Positions 33,477 to 45,867 of a DNA stretch of 64,000 bases are shown piece after piece; position 1 is the stretch's first letter, and each line of letters opens with the position of its first letter. The translations under genes were made by a program, and so were the position numbers. Source of the DNA: Streptosporangiaceae bacterium NEAU-GS5 (lineage in GTDB: Bacteria; Actinomycetota; Actinomycetes; Streptosporangiales; Streptosporangiaceae); assembly GCA_017592665.1 (NCBI GenBank), contig JAGFNW010000033.1:19843-83842 (forward strand), written 5' to 3'. A model generated the notes under the pieces. That model was not told the origin of the DNA and did not search any database. It saw only the letters and a program-made list of their open reading frames with translations.

Positions 33477-35876
33477 GTGTCGCTGATCACGGCCTGGCTT
33501 CGGCTGGAGGCGCGCAGGCGCTGGCGGTCGCTGGCGGTGCTGGCGCTGCTGCTGGCCGTGGCGACCACCACCGTCCTCGCGTCCTTCGCGGGCGCGCGGC
33601 GGGGGGCGACCTCGGTCGACCGCCTGTATGCCCGGAGCCTGCCCGCGACCCTTGCCGTGCTGCCGAACCAGCCGGATTTCGACTGGGCGAAGGTCCGGGC
33701 GCTGCCCGGGGTGGAGGCGCTCGCGGAGTTCCCCATCACGGGATTCGGGGTGGCGGGCATCCCGCCGTCCGACTGGGTGGCGGCGTTCCCCCCGGCCGAT
33801 GACGAGATGCTGCGCACCATCGAGCGGCCGTACGTGGTGGAAGGCCGGATCATGGATCCGCGCCGGGTCGACGAGGTCATGGTCACCTCGGGATTTCCCG
33901 GCCACTACGGCAAAGGCGTTGGCGACCGGATCACGCTGGTGCTCATGTCCCCCGAGCAGGCCGCGTCCGACACCTACGACCTGACCGCTGAACAGCCGGC
34001 GGGTCCGCGCATCCAGGCCACGATCGTCGGCGTGCTCAAGTCGCCGTGGTTCCACGACAAACTGACCTTCGGCCCGCAGGTGGTGCCGTCCGTCGCGCTC
34101 TACCGCGCCTACCCGGACAATTTCATGGGCCCCTCCGACTACGCCAACGCTCTCATCCGGCTGCGGCCCGGCGCCGACCCGGTCGCGTTCCGGGCGGATC
34201 TGGCCCGGGTCAGCCGGCGCACCGACATCGACAGCTGGAGCAGCTGGGACAAGCTCGGCGGGCCTGAGCGCCGGGTGACCGCCTTCGAGGCGGCGTCGCT
34301 GGGGGCCTTCGGGCTGGCCGCGCTGGCGGCGGCGATGGTCCTGATCGGCCAGTCGGTGGCCCGCTACGCCGCAGCGACCGGGGCCGACCTCCGGACGCTC
34401 CGCGCGGTCGGGCTGACGCCGCGCCAGCAGGTGATCGTGACAGCGTCCGGTCCCGTGCTCGCGGCACTGGCAGGAGCGACCCTGGGCGTGATCGGCGCGC
34501 TGGTGGCCTCCAACTGGCTGCCCCTCGGCGCGGCGGCCCTGGCCGAGCCCGAACCCGGGTTCGATGCCGACTGGCTCGTGCTCGGCGTGGGCTGGGTGGC
34601 CGTGCCCCTGCTCGTCCTCGCGGGCTCGGCCGGAGCCGCCGCGGTCCTCGCGCGGCGGCGGCCGGAGGCGGGCCGCCGCTCGATGGTCGCCCGCGGCGCG
34701 GCCCTGCTCGGGCTTCCCGCGCCCATCGTGGTGGGAGCCCGCTTCGCGCTGGAGCCGGGGCGGCGGCACGACGCCGTACCGGTCCGACCGGCTCTGCTGG
34801 GAGCGGTGGCCGGTGTGCTGGGGGTGCTGGCCGCCTTCACCTTCGCCGCAGGTGTGCAGGACGCGGGGGACAACCCGGTCAGATTCGGCCGTACGCACCA
34901 GCTGGAGGTCTTCGGCGGGATCAACGGACACGAGCTGGCGCCTCTGGATCGCGTCGCCGACGTGGTCACACGCGACCCCGACGTCCGCTCGATCGACGAC
35001 GCGCGGATCGGCGTGCTCGAGTCGGGTCCCGTCGCGGTCACCACTTTCACCTACGCTCCGGCCAAGGCCCGATTCCCGGTGGTCCTCACCGACGGCCGGA
35101 TGCCCGTCGCCGCGAACCAGATCGTCCTCACTCCGGGCACCGCCCACGCCCTCCGCACGAAGATCGGCGATCGAGTCGCCTTCGTGAGCGGCGCCGCGCC
35201 GATCTCCCTGACGGTCACCGGGATCGGATTCGTCCCCGTGGCCGCGCACAACACCTACGACGAGGGCGGCTGGATCACCCCGGCCGCCCACGACGCCCTG
35301 TTCGGCCATGCCGAGTATCCGTACAAGTTCCGGGTCCTGGAGATCGAGCTGCGGCCGGGCGCGGATGCCGATGCCGTCGCGGCCCGCCTGCGTGCCGAGG
35401 CCGCCAAGGCGGGGATCGCCGACCTCCCGCTGGGCGCGGCCCCGCCCCTTGAGGCCGACGTCATGGTCCGGGACATGCAGGCGCTGCCGGTGCTGCTCTC
35501 CGTCTTCCTGGCGCTGCTCGCGATCGGCGCCGTGGGGCACGCGCTGGTGACCGCCGTACGGCGACGGCGCCACGAGCTCGCGGTGCTGCGGGCGCTCGGC
35601 ATGACGGGACGGCAGGCGCAGGGCGTGGCGCTCACCCAGGCCGCCATCCTCGCCGCGGTGGGGCTGGTCTTCGGCATGCCGCTGGGAATCGCGCTGGGCC
35701 GGATGCTGTGGCGGGTCGCGGCCGAGGGGACGCCGGTGCTCTACGTGCCGCCGACGGCGACCGCGGCGCTGCTGCTCGCGGCGCCCGTGGTGTTGTCGTG
35801 CGCCGGGCTGCTCGCCATGTGGCCAGGCCGGCAGGCAGCCCGGTTGCGCGTCGGCCACGTGCTGCGCGCCGAATAA
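33477..35876 (+). CDS. FtsX-like ABC permease without a neighbouring ATPase
   Basis: The 799-residue protein begins with a membrane-spanning segment (SLAVLALLLAVATTTVLASF). It has a MacB-type periplasmic part and two FtsX-like domains near 280-400 and 660-790; the last helices include LLSVFLALLAIGAVGHALV. It would export a lipophilic compound or act on the envelope together with an ATPase encoded elsewhere. The GTG at 33477 is the likely start. A long antisense reading frame across the gene is an artefact of high GC. Confidence 0.82.
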   Translation: MSLITAWLRLEARRRWRSLAVLALLLAVATTTVLASFAGARRGATSVDRLYARSLPATLAVLPNQPDFDWAKVRALPGVEALAEFPITGFGVAGIPPSDWVAAFPPADDEMLRTIERPYVVEGRIMDPRRVDEVMVTSGFPGHYGKGVGDRITLVLMSPEQAASDTYDLTAEQPAGPRIQATIVGVLKSPWFHDKLTFGPQVVPSVALYRAYPDNFMGPSDYANALIRLRPGADPVAFRADLARVSRRTDIDSWSSWDKLGGPERRVTAFEAASLGAFGLAALAAAMVLIGQSVARYAAATGADLRTLRAVGLTPRQQVIVTASGPVLAALAGATLGVIGALVASNWLPLGAAALAEPEPGFDADWLVLGVGWVAVPLLVLAGSAGAAAVLARRRPEAGRRSMVARGAALLGLPAPIVVGARFALEPGRRHDAVPVRPALLGAVAGVLGVLAAFTFAAGVQDAGDNPVRFGRTHQLEVFGGINGHELAPLDRVADVVTRDPDVRSIDDARIGVLESGPVAVTTFTYAPAKARFPVVLTDGRMPVAANQIVLTPGTAHALRTKIGDRVAFVSGAAPISLTVTGIGFVPVAAHNTYDEGGWITPAAHDALFGHAEYPYKFRVLEIELRPGADADAVAARLRAEAAKAGIADLPLGAAPPLEADVMVRDMQALPVLLSVFLALLAIGAVGHALVTAVRRRRHELAVLRALGMTGRQAQGVALTQAAILAAVGLVFGMPLGIALGRMLWRVAAEGTPVLYVPPTATAALLLAAPVVLSCAGLLAMWPGRQAARLRVGHVLRAE

Positions 35877-35909
35877 CGCGCCGAATAACCCCGAACAAGC
35901 GCGGTGCGA

Positions 35910-37025
35910 CTAGCCCCAGACCTCCCGGGCCGTTTCGACGATGAGCGAGAGTTTGGCGAACTGCTGGTCGGCCGTGAGCTCGTTGCCCTCGACGGTGGAG
36001 GAGAAGCCGCACTGGCCCGACAGGCAGAGCTGATCGAGGCTGACGAACTTGGCGGCCTCGTCGATGCGGCGCTTCAGGGCGTCCTTGGATTCGAGTTCGC
36101 CGCGCTTGGTGGTGACCAGCCCCAGCACGACCATCTTGCCGGGCGGCACGTAGCGCAGCGGCTCGAAGCCGCCGGACCGCTCGTCGTCGAACTCCATGAA
36201 GAACCCGTCGACGCCCAACTCCCCGAACAGCGCCTCGGCCACGTAGTCGTAGCCGCCGGAGGCCGCCCACGACGACCGGAAGTTGCCGCGGCACATGTGC
36301 GTGGTGACCGTCAGGCCCTCGGGCCGGCTCGCGAGCGCCGCGTTGATCTGCTTGATGTAGCGAAGGTGCATGTGCTCGGCGTCGTCGCCGCGCTCGGCCA
36401 GCTCGGCGCGCTGGGCCGGGTCGTTCAGGTAGGCGAGGCTCGTGTCGTCGAACTGGAGATAGGTGCAGCCGAGATCGGCGACCCGGCGCACCTCCTCGGC
36501 GTACGCGGCGCTCAGGTCCGACCAGAACTCCTCCATGTCCGGATAGACGGAGCGGTCGACGGAGGCCGGGCCGCCGCGGTAGTGGACCATGCTGGGTGAC
36601 GGGATCGTCAGCTTCGGGGTGGCCGTGGTCACCGTTTCCTTCAGGAACGTGAAGTCGTTCCCGAAGATCGTCTCGTCGAGCCGGATCCGGTCGTGCACCC
36701 GCAGGGCCGCCGGCGTGAACTCGATGTCGCCCTCGGCGTTCTGGAAGCGCACCGTGATGCGCTCGTCCGCGGCCGGGTCGATGCCGCCGAGGGAATAGAT
36801 GAAGTCCATGTGCCAGGAGGCGCGGCGGAACTCGCCGTCGGTGGCCGACTGGAGGCCGACCTCCTCCTGACGCCGGACGACCTCGCGGATCGCCTCGTCT
36901 TCGACGGCGCGAAGTTCCTCGGTCGGGATGCGGCCCGCGGCGTGCTCGTCTCTGGCGGCCAGCAGCCGCGCGGGGCGGAGCAGGCTGCCGACGTGGTCGG
37001 CGCGGAAGGGGGGCTTGTTACGCAT
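35910..37025 (-). CDS. Cobalamin-independent methionine synthase-like protein (MetE C-terminal family)
   Basis: The protein of about 371 residues corresponds to the C-terminal, zinc-binding half of MetE. Its start has FRADHVGSLLRP, and the zinc ligands are visible in TTHMCRGN and GQCGFSST. It lacks the N-terminal half of true MetE. It is the last gene behind soxA, so it probably handles methyl or one-carbon groups released from sarcosine or betaine; its substrate is unproven. The ATG at 37025 has GGGAG upstream. Earlier in-frame starts exist at 37034 and 37043. Confidence 0.75.
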   Translation of the reverse strand: MRNKPPFRADHVGSLLRPARLLAARDEHAAGRIPTEELRAVEDEAIREVVRRQEEVGLQSATDGEFRRASWHMDFIYSLGGIDPAADERITVRFQNAEGDIEFTPAALRVHDRIRLDETIFGNDFTFLKETVTTATPKLTIPSPSMVHYRGGPASVDRSVYPDMEEFWSDLSAAYAEEVRRVADLGCTYLQFDDTSLAYLNDPAQRAELAERGDDAEHMHLRYIKQINAALASRPEGLTVTTHMCRGNFRSSWAASGGYDYVAEALFGELGVDGFFMEFDDERSGGFEPLRYVPPGKMVVLGLVTTKRGELESKDALKRRIDEAAKFVSLDQLCLSGQCGFSSTVEGNELTADQQFAKLSLIVETAREVWG

Positions 37026-37046
37026 CTGCAGCATCTCCCACAAATG

Positions 37047-40000
37047 TCAGGTGTGGCTCCATTCGGCAAGGGCGTCCAGCAGCCACTCCGCCAGATATCC
37101 GGCGAACGACGAACGAACGTAGACGTGGTAGGCGTCATCGTCCACCCGGCGCAGGATCACCTGTGCCCTGCCCAGCATCGTCTGGACGTACGCGCCGACG
37201 CCGAACACGCGCGGATCGAGGTCGAGCGCGCAGCCGGTGATCAGCACGTCGCGCGCCCGCGGCCCGGTCAGCTCCACGATCGTGCGCTGCCCGCTCACGT
37301 CGACGTCGCCGGCCGGCCCGATCCACCACTCGGGGCCGAGCCGCATGGCGTCCTCGCCCGGGTCGGCGCCGTGGGTCTCGCGCATGATCGCAAGCGGGAT
37401 CTCGCGTGCGCGGACCACCGCGTCGGCGCCGGCGACCGCGAATCGGTCCCGGTACGCGTCCAGCGCGCTCACGGGGCGATCCAGCAGCCAATCCCCCTCG
37501 TGGGAGACAGGCCATGTCGAAGGGGATCCGTCGCGGACCAGGTTCTCGGGGTCGTAGAAAACCGAGGACACGATCTCGACCGGGACGCGCCGCGTATCCC
37601 AGACGGCCTCCATCGGGCCGTGCGCGTCCCGCGACAGCGCCAGCGCGAACGGGCGGTCCAGCGCCGCGCTGTGATACGACGACGTCACGTGCCCGACCAT
37701 GCCGGCCGCCGTGACCAACTGGGCGCCCTCGGCCAGTCTCTCCGCCGAGAACAGCCCGATCAGCCGCTTGCGGTCGGCCCGCATCGCGTCCGGCCGGGCA
37801 TGTGAGCGTTTGCCCACGTAGTCGGGCTTGCGCTTGGACACGGCCCACGACATCCCGAGGTCCTGCGGGGTGACGGTGCCGTCCGTCTCCTGCCCCACGA
37901 TGGGGAAGCCCTTCTCGGCGCGCAGCACGTGCATGGTCTCCGTCCCGTACGGCACGGCCCCGCGCTCCAGCACCGTCTCCCACAGCGTGCGCCCGTACGC
38001 CCACGGCACGTTGAGCTCCCAGGCGAGCTCCCCCGAGAAGCTGATCCGGTAGACCCGCGCCGCCACGCCCCCGAGGCCGACCTCCCGGTAGGTCATGAAC
38101 GGCATGTCCCCCGGCACGCCGAGCGAGGTCACGAGCTCACGCGAGCGCGGCCCGACCACGGCGACCGTCGCCCAGTGATCCGTCACCGACACGAACGACA
38201 CGTCGAGCTCCGGCCACTCGGTCTGGTGCCACTCCTCCAGCCAGTCGAGCACGGCGGCGGCGTTGCCCGTGGTCGTGGTCATCAGATAGCGCTCCTCGGC
38301 CAGCCGCGTCGTCACGCCGTCGTCGAAGACCATGCCGTCGGCCGTGCACATCACCCCGTAACGGCAGGCGCCGACCGCCAGCGTGGAGTACATGTTCGTA
38401 TAGATCCGGTCGAGGAAGACCCCCACGTCCGCGCCCCGGATGTCGATCTTCCCGAGTGTCGACGCGTCCATGGCGGCGACCGCCGTACGGGCGGCGGCGC
38501 ATTCCCGGAGCACGGCGTCGTCCATCGACTCGCCGTCGAGCGGGAAGTACCACGGCCGCTTCCACTGGCCGACGTCCTCGAAGACCGCGCCCCGCGCCAC
38601 GTGCGAGGCGTGCATCGACGTCACCCGGATCGGGTCGGACAAGATGCCGCGCTCGCGACCGGCAAGCAGCGCGATCGAGATCGGCACGTACGGCGGGCGA
38701 TAGGTCGTGGTCCCGACCGCACCCGGATCGGCGCCGAGCAGGGCCGACATCACGCCCACGGTCCCCGGCCCGGACGTCTTGCCCTGGTCTGCGCCCGTGC
38801 CGGCCGTCGTGTAGCGCTTGACGTGCTCGACCGAGCGCATGCCTGCCCCGATCGAGCGCGCCACGTCGGCCACGGTGACGTCGCGCTGCAGATCGACGAA
38901 GGCCTCCTCCTGAGCGCCCGAGGTCCACAGCGCGGCCGGGGGCTGCTCGTGCCGGGCATCGCTCACCGGGATCCGGAAGTTCCCGGCGGAGCCCCCCGCG
39001 GCGTAGCCCTCCTCGATGCAGGCGGCCGTGCCGTACGTGCCGCGACACGCGCCGACCGACTGCTCGGCCTGCGCGGACAGGTGCGGCACGAACGCGTGGA
39101 TGTTCTGGTCGTAGCGCAGCCGCCCCTGGGACTGGCTGAACAGGTGGACCGTGGGGTTCCAGCCGCCGCAGACGGCCAGCAGGTCGCACTCGACGATCCG
39201 GCCGCCGATCTCGACCCCGGCCAGCGCGCCGTCCGGTCCGGCGACGGTCCTGGTGACGGTCTCGCCGCGCCGCGCGTCCACGATCGTGGCGATCTCCACG
39301 CCCGCCGCCCGCAGGTCGTCTCCGGCCGCGAACGCCGAGTCGGCGCAGGTGAACACGACCGCCCGGGTCCCGGGGCGTACGGCGTAGCGGTTGACGTACG
39401 CCCGGGCGGCCGAGGCCAGCATGACTCCCGGCCGGTCGTTGCCCGGAAAGGCGATGGACCGCTCGTGCGCGCCCGTGGCGAGGATGACCCGCCCGGCGCG
39501 GAAGTGCCACAGCCGCTGGCGGGAGATGTGCGCGGGCCGATCGGCCAGGTGATCGGTGCGGCGCTCGACCGCGACGACGTAGTTGTGGTCGTAATAGCCG
39601 ACCGCGGTCGTCCTGGTGAAGACCTGCACGCCGCTCAGCCGCGCCTCGGCGGCCGCGACCCAGTCCATCGCGGGGCGGCCGTCGAGCCGTTCACGCGCGC
39701 CGAGCAGCGAACCGCCGAGCTCGGGCTGCTCGTCGAGCAGGATCACCCGCGCGCCGGACTCGCTCGCCGCGAGCGCCGCCGCCAGCCCGGCCGGCCCGCC
39801 GCCGACGACCAGCACGTCGCAGTGGAGATAGGCCTTGTCGTAGCGGGCGTCGTCGGCGAATCCCGGGTCGAGGCGGCCTTTTCCGGCCAGGCCCGAGGCG
39901 GCCAGCCCGTCGTACAACTCGACGGTGGTCGCCGTGAGCATCGGATCGTCGCCCACCCTGACCAGGGCGTTCGGCTCCTCGCTGCCGATGCCGAAGACGC

Positions 40001-40169
40001 CGCGCGGGCGGCCGAGGTCGACGCTGCGCCCGACGATCCGCACCTCGTTGGCGAGCAGGGCCGAGGCGAGCGTGTCCCCTTGGTAGCCCGTCATGGCGAC
40101 GCCGTCGAAGGTGAAGCGGAGGGTGCGGGTGCGGTCGACGCGGCCGCCGATCGGCAGGCGCTGAGTCAT
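37047..40169 (-). CDS. soxA: Sarcosine oxidase alpha subunit fused to the gamma subunit (SoxA-SoxG)
   Basis: The 1040-residue protein begins with the SoxA N-terminal 2Fe-2S_4-like region (RFTFDGVAMTGYQGDTLASA). A FAD/NAD domain follows (DVLVVGGGPAGLAAALAASE), then the folate-binding GCV_T-type half. The last 160 or so residues read as SoxG (VDVSGQRTIVELTGPRARDV, then YVRSSFAGYLAEWLLDAL). SoxG is normally a separate gene, and no stop lies between. The enzyme oxidises sarcosine to glycine, transferring the methyl carbon to tetrahydrofolate. The ATG at 40169 overlaps the soxD stop by four bases. Confidence 0.88.
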   Translation of the reverse strand: MTQRLPIGGRVDRTRTLRFTFDGVAMTGYQGDTLASALLANEVRIVGRSVDLGRPRGVFGIGSEEPNALVRVGDDPMLTATTVELYDGLAASGLAGKGRLDPGFADDARYDKAYLHCDVLVVGGGPAGLAAALAASESGARVILLDEQPELGGSLLGARERLDGRPAMDWVAAAEARLSGVQVFTRTTAVGYYDHNYVVAVERRTDHLADRPAHISRQRLWHFRAGRVILATGAHERSIAFPGNDRPGVMLASAARAYVNRYAVRPGTRAVVFTCADSAFAAGDDLRAAGVEIATIVDARRGETVTRTVAGPDGALAGVEIGGRIVECDLLAVCGGWNPTVHLFSQSQGRLRYDQNIHAFVPHLSAQAEQSVGACRGTYGTAACIEEGYAAGGSAGNFRIPVSDARHEQPPAALWTSGAQEEAFVDLQRDVTVADVARSIGAGMRSVEHVKRYTTAGTGADQGKTSGPGTVGVMSALLGADPGAVGTTTYRPPYVPISIALLAGRERGILSDPIRVTSMHASHVARGAVFEDVGQWKRPWYFPLDGESMDDAVLRECAAARTAVAAMDASTLGKIDIRGADVGVFLDRIYTNMYSTLAVGACRYGVMCTADGMVFDDGVTTRLAEERYLMTTTTGNAAAVLDWLEEWHQTEWPELDVSFVSVTDHWATVAVVGPRSRELVTSLGVPGDMPFMTYREVGLGGVAARVYRISFSGELAWELNVPWAYGRTLWETVLERGAVPYGTETMHVLRAEKGFPIVGQETDGTVTPQDLGMSWAVSKRKPDYVGKRSHARPDAMRADRKRLIGLFSAERLAEGAQLVTAAGMVGHVTSSYHSAALDRPFALALSRDAHGPMEAVWDTRRVPVEIVSSVFYDPENLVRDGSPSTWPVSHEGDWLLDRPVSALDAYRDRFAVAGADAVVRAREIPLAIMRETHGADPGEDAMRLGPEWWIGPAGDVDVSGQRTIVELTGPRARDVLITGCALDLDPRVFGVGAYVQTMLGRAQVILRRVDDDAYHVYVRSSFAGYLAEWLLDALAEWSHT

Positions 40170-40408
40170 TGCGCGATCTCGTGTGTCACGGTGTGCCTTC
40201 GTACGTTGAACCAGGTGCGGCAGCCGGCCGAGTGCGTCCAGCGCTCGTGGAACCAGCCGCGTGGGTTGTCGCGGAGATACACGTATCCGGCCCATTCCTC
40301 GTCGGTCAGGGCCGAGGGATCGGCCGGATAGGCGATCTCGGCCTGCCCTCCGTAGTGGAACTCGGTCTCGTCGCGCGGCCCGCAGAAGGGGCATCGGATC
40401 AAGAGCAT
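40166..40408 (-). CDS. soxD: Sarcosine oxidase delta subunit SoxD
   Basis: This 80-residue zinc protein has CPFC at residues 6-9 and a second pair in HSAGCRTWFN. These match the zinc-binding delta subunit of the heterotetrameric enzyme. Both its start and its stop overlap the neighbouring genes by four bases (soxB-soxD-soxA), which fits translation of the subunits in fixed ratio. It is short and sits between much longer frames. Confidence 0.93.
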   Translation of the reverse strand: MLLIRCPFCGPRDETEFHYGGQAEIAYPADPSALTDEEWAGYVYLRDNPRGWFHERWTHSAGCRTWFNVRRHTVTHEIAQ

Positions 40409-41610
40409 CAGTGCGCCACCGCCGCGGCTCCGTGTTCGTCGATCAGGGCGCCGGTCGTGAACCGGTCGAGGGAGAACGGCTCGGCCAGCGGATGCGCCCG
40501 CTGGTTGGCGATCGTGTCGGCGTACACCCAGCCGGAGCCGGGCGTGGCCTTGAAGCCGCCGGTTCCCCAGCCCGCGTTGATGTAGAGGCCTTCGACCGGG
40601 GTCGGGCCGATGATCGGGGAAGCGTCCGGCGCCACGTCGACGATCCCGGCCCAGGTGCGCACGACGCGCACCCGGCTGAAGATCGGGAAGAGCTCCAGCG
40701 CCGCGCCCATCTGCCGCTCGATGACGTTGAACGAGCCGCGCTGACCGTAGGAGTTGTAGGCGTCGATCCCGGCGCCCATCACCAGTTCGCCCTTGTGCGC
40801 CTGGCTCACGTAAACATGGACGGCGCCGGACATCACCACGCAGTCGAGGACGGGGTCGAGCAGCTCGGACACCAGCGCCTGCAGCGGGTGCGACTGCAGC
40901 GGGAGCCGGATCCCGGCCTTGTCGGCCAGCACCGAGGTGTGCCCGGCCGCCGCCAGCGCCACGGTCCCGGCCGCGATCCGCCCCTGGCTCGTCCGCACGG
41001 CCGTCACCCGGCCGCCGTCGATCTCGAAGCCGGTGACCTCGCAGCCCTGGATCAGATCGACGCCGAGCGCGTCCGCCGCGCGGGCGTATCCCCAGGCCAC
41101 GTGGTCGTGCTTGGCGATGCCCGCGCGCCGCTGCAACGTCGCGCCGAGCACCGGATAGCGCACGTGGGGCGAGGTGTTGAGGATCGGGCAGAACTTCTTG
41201 ACCTCGTCGGCGTCCAGCCACTCGGCGTCGATGCCGTTCTGCTGGTTGGCGCTGGCCCTGCGGCGGCCTTCGCGCACGTCGGGCAGGTTGTGCGCCAGGT
41301 TGAGGACACCGCGCTGGCTGAACATGAGGTCGTAGTCCAGCTCGGCGGACAGGCCCTCCCACAGCTTCAGCGAGTGCTCGTAGATCGCCGCGCTCTCGTC
41401 CCACAGATAGTTCGAGCGGATGATCGTGGTGTTGCGGGCCATGTTTCCGCCCGCGAGCCAGCCCTTCTCCAGGATCGCGACGTTCGTGATGCCATGATTT
41501 CTGGCCAGATAGTACGCCGTGGCGAGACCGTGCCCTCCGCCACCGACGATCACCACGTCGTACGCGGATTTGGGCGAGGGGTTCCGCCACAGGAAGTCCG
41601 GGTGCCGCAC
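40408..41610 (-). CDS. soxB: Sarcosine oxidase beta subunit SoxB
   Basis: The 400-residue FAD-dependent oxidoreductase (DAO family) has the dinucleotide motif [18 protein letters not shown] near residue 18. The [11 protein letters not shown] region contains His168 and His170, near the histidine that covalently binds FMN in known SoxB. It ends with [14 protein letters not shown]. It binds sarcosine and carries out the oxidation step. It begins at a GTG five bases after the dimethylglycine oxidase stop. Confidence 0.95.
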   Translation of the reverse strand: MRHPDFLWRNPSPKSAYDVVIVGGGGHGLATAYYLARNHGITNVAILEKGWLAGGNMARNTTIIRSNYLWDESAAIYEHSLKLWEGLSAELDYDLMFSQRGVLNLAHNLPDVREGRRRASANQQNGIDAEWLDADEVKKFCPILNTSPHVRYPVLGATLQRRAGIAKHDHVAWGYARAADALGVDLIQGCEVTGFEIDGGRVTAVRTSQGRIAAGTVALAAAGHTSVLADKAGIRLPLQSHPLQALVSELLDPVLDCVVMSGAVHVYVSQAHKGELVMGAGIDAYNSYGQRGSFNVIERQMGAALELFPIFSRVRVVRTWAGIVDVAPDASPIIGPTPVEGLYINAGWGTGGFKATPGSGWVYADTIANQRAHPLAEPFSLDRFTTGALIDEHGAAAVAH

Positions 41611-41614
41611 GCGC

Positions 41615-44179
<2,565 letters not shown>

Positions 44180-44185
44180 TCATGC

Positions 44186-44204
44186 TGTTTCGTAATACGC
44201 AACA
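44186..44204. promoter_or_regulatory. IclR-type operator in front of the dimethylglycine/sarcosine operon
   Basis: TGTTTC-GTAATAC-GCAACA differs from the perfect palindrome at 21990-22008 at one arm base and keeps the 7-bp spacer. A half-site GTAATGCGCAACG follows at 44211. It lies 58 bases upstream of the dimethylglycine oxidase start. Confidence 0.7.
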
Positions 44205-44245
44205 GCGACCGTAATGCGCAACGCTACGGAACGACCCTATCGGTT

Positions 44246-44259
44246 CGTCACGTGTGACG
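44246..44259. repeat. Small palindrome over the betA stop codon
   Basis: CGTCAC-GT-GTGACG is a perfect inverted repeat overlapping the stop of choline dehydrogenase. It is short for a terminator. Function is unclear. Confidence 0.4.
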
Positions 44260-45867
44260 GTAGAAGGCGACGTCCTCCGCGGCCAGCGGCGTGCGGCCCA
44301 GAATGAGGTCGGCGGCCTTCTCGGCCAGCATCATCGTCGGCGCGTAGATGTTGCCGTTCGTCACGTACGGCATGGACGACGCGTCGACGACGCGAAGCCC
44401 CTCCATGCCGTGCACCTTCATGGTGTCCGGGTCGAGCACGGACATGTCGTCCACGCCCATCCGGCAGGTGCACGACGGGTGGAGCGCCGTCTCACCGTCG
44501 CGGGCGACCCACTCGAGGATCTCCTCGTCGGTCTCCACGCCCGGGCCCGGCGACAGCTCGCCCGCGTCGATCTCGGCGAAGGCCGGCTGCCGCAGGATGT
44601 CCCTTGCGTGCCGGATCGCCTCCACCCACTCGCGGCGGTCCTGCGCCGTGGACAGGTAGTTGAAGCGGAGCGCCGGCTTCACCCGCGGATCGGCCGACCG
44701 CAGCCGGACCGTGCCACGCGCGTCGGAGTACATGGGCCCGACGTGCACCTGATAGCCGTGTCCCCCGGCCGGCGCCGTGCCGTCATACCGCACGGCGATC
44801 GGCAGGAAGTGGAACATGAGGTTCGGATAGGCGACCTCGTCGTTGGAACGGACGAAACCGCCGGCCTCGAAGTGGTTGCTCGCGCCCGGGCCGCTGCGCA
44901 GGAACAGCCACTGCGCCCCGATGAACGGCCGCCGCCACAGCTTCAGCGCCGGCTGCATCGAGACGGGCCGCCTGGCGCCGTGCTGGACGTACACCTCGAG
45001 GTGATCCTGCAGGTTCTCGCCCACGCCCGGCACGTCCGCGACTACCGGCACGCCGACCTTCTCCAGAAGCTCGGCCGGTCCGACGCCGGACAGCTGCAGC
45101 AGGTGCGGCGAGTTGATCGCGCCGCCGCAGAGGATGACCTCGCCGGCCTTGATGACCTCGCCCTTGACCTGGACGCCGACCGCGCGGCGGCCCTCGAAGA
45201 CGATCCGCTCCACGAACGCCCGGGTCCGGATCGTGAGGTTCTTGCGGCCGCGGACCGGGCGCAGGTAGGCCCTGGCCGCCGACAGCCGCCGCCCGTGGCT
45301 CAGATTCCGGTCGAAGGTGCTGAAGCCCTCCTGGCGAAAGCCGTTCACGTCGTCGGTCAGCTCGTGCCCGGCCTGCCGCACGGCCTCGAAGAACGCCTCG
45401 AACAGCGGGCCCTCGGCCGGGCCGCGCTCGAGCACCAGCGGCCCGCTCTTGCCGCGGAACCGCGCGTCGCCCGAGGCCGTCTCCATCCGCTTGAAGTACG
45501 GCAGGCAGTGCGCGAAGTCCCAGGCCTTCATGCCCGGGTCGGCGCCCCAGCGCTCGAAGTCCATCGGATTGCCGCGCTGGAAGATCATCCCGTTGATGCT
45601 GGACGAGCCGCCGAGCACCTTGCCCCTGGCGTGGTAGATGCGCCGCCCGCCCATGGCGGGCTCGGGCTCCGACTCGTACTTCCAGTCGTAGAACCGGCTG
45701 CCGATGGGGAACATCAGCGCCGCCGGCATGTGGATGAACACGTCCCACGGATAGTCGGGGCGACCGGCCTCGAGCACCAGGACCTTCACGGACGGGTCCG
45801 CGCTGAGCCGGTTGGCCAGCGCGGATCCCGCCGAGCCGCCACCCACGATCACATAGTCGAAACTCAT
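44248..45867 (-). CDS. betA: Choline dehydrogenase BetA (GMC oxidoreductase)
   Basis: The 539-residue flavoprotein starts with [20 protein letters not shown] and has the GMC signatures [16 protein letters not shown] and [16 protein letters not shown]. The C-terminal catalytic His sits in [11 protein letters not shown]. It oxidises choline to betaine aldehyde (and possibly on to betaine). Its ATG overlaps the stop of the upstream binding-protein gene, so uptake and oxidation are co-expressed. No separate betaine aldehyde dehydrogenase is in the window. Confidence 0.93.
   Translation of the reverse strand: MSFDYVIVGGGSAGSALANRLSADPSVKVLVLEAGRPDYPWDVFIHMPAALMFPIGSRFYDWKYESEPEPAMGGRRIYHARGKVLGGSSSINGMIFQRGNPMDFERWGADPGMKAWDFAHCLPYFKRMETASGDARFRGKSGPLVLERGPAEGPLFEAFFEAVRQAGHELTDDVNGFRQEGFSTFDRNLSHGRRLSAARAYLRPVRGRKNLTIRTRAFVERIVFEGRRAVGVQVKGEVIKAGEVILCGGAINSPHLLQLSGVGPAELLEKVGVPVVADVPGVGENLQDHLEVYVQHGARRPVSMQPALKLWRRPFIGAQWLFLRSGPGASNHFEAGGFVRSNDEVAYPNLMFHFLPIAVRYDGTAPAGGHGYQVHVGPMYSDARGTVRLRSADPRVKPALRFNYLSTAQDRREWVEAIRHARDILRQPAFAEIDAGELSPGPGVETDEEILEWVARDGETALHPSCTCRMGVDDMSVLDPDTMKVHGMEGLRVVDASSMPYVTNGNIYAPTMMLAEKAADLILGRTPLAAEDVAFYRHT

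Noticed and set aside
32886..35858. A 990-residue frame antisense to the FtsX permease
   Set aside because: It has Arg/Gly/His-rich composition without domains and lies opposite a well-recognised membrane protein; it is a high-GC shadow.
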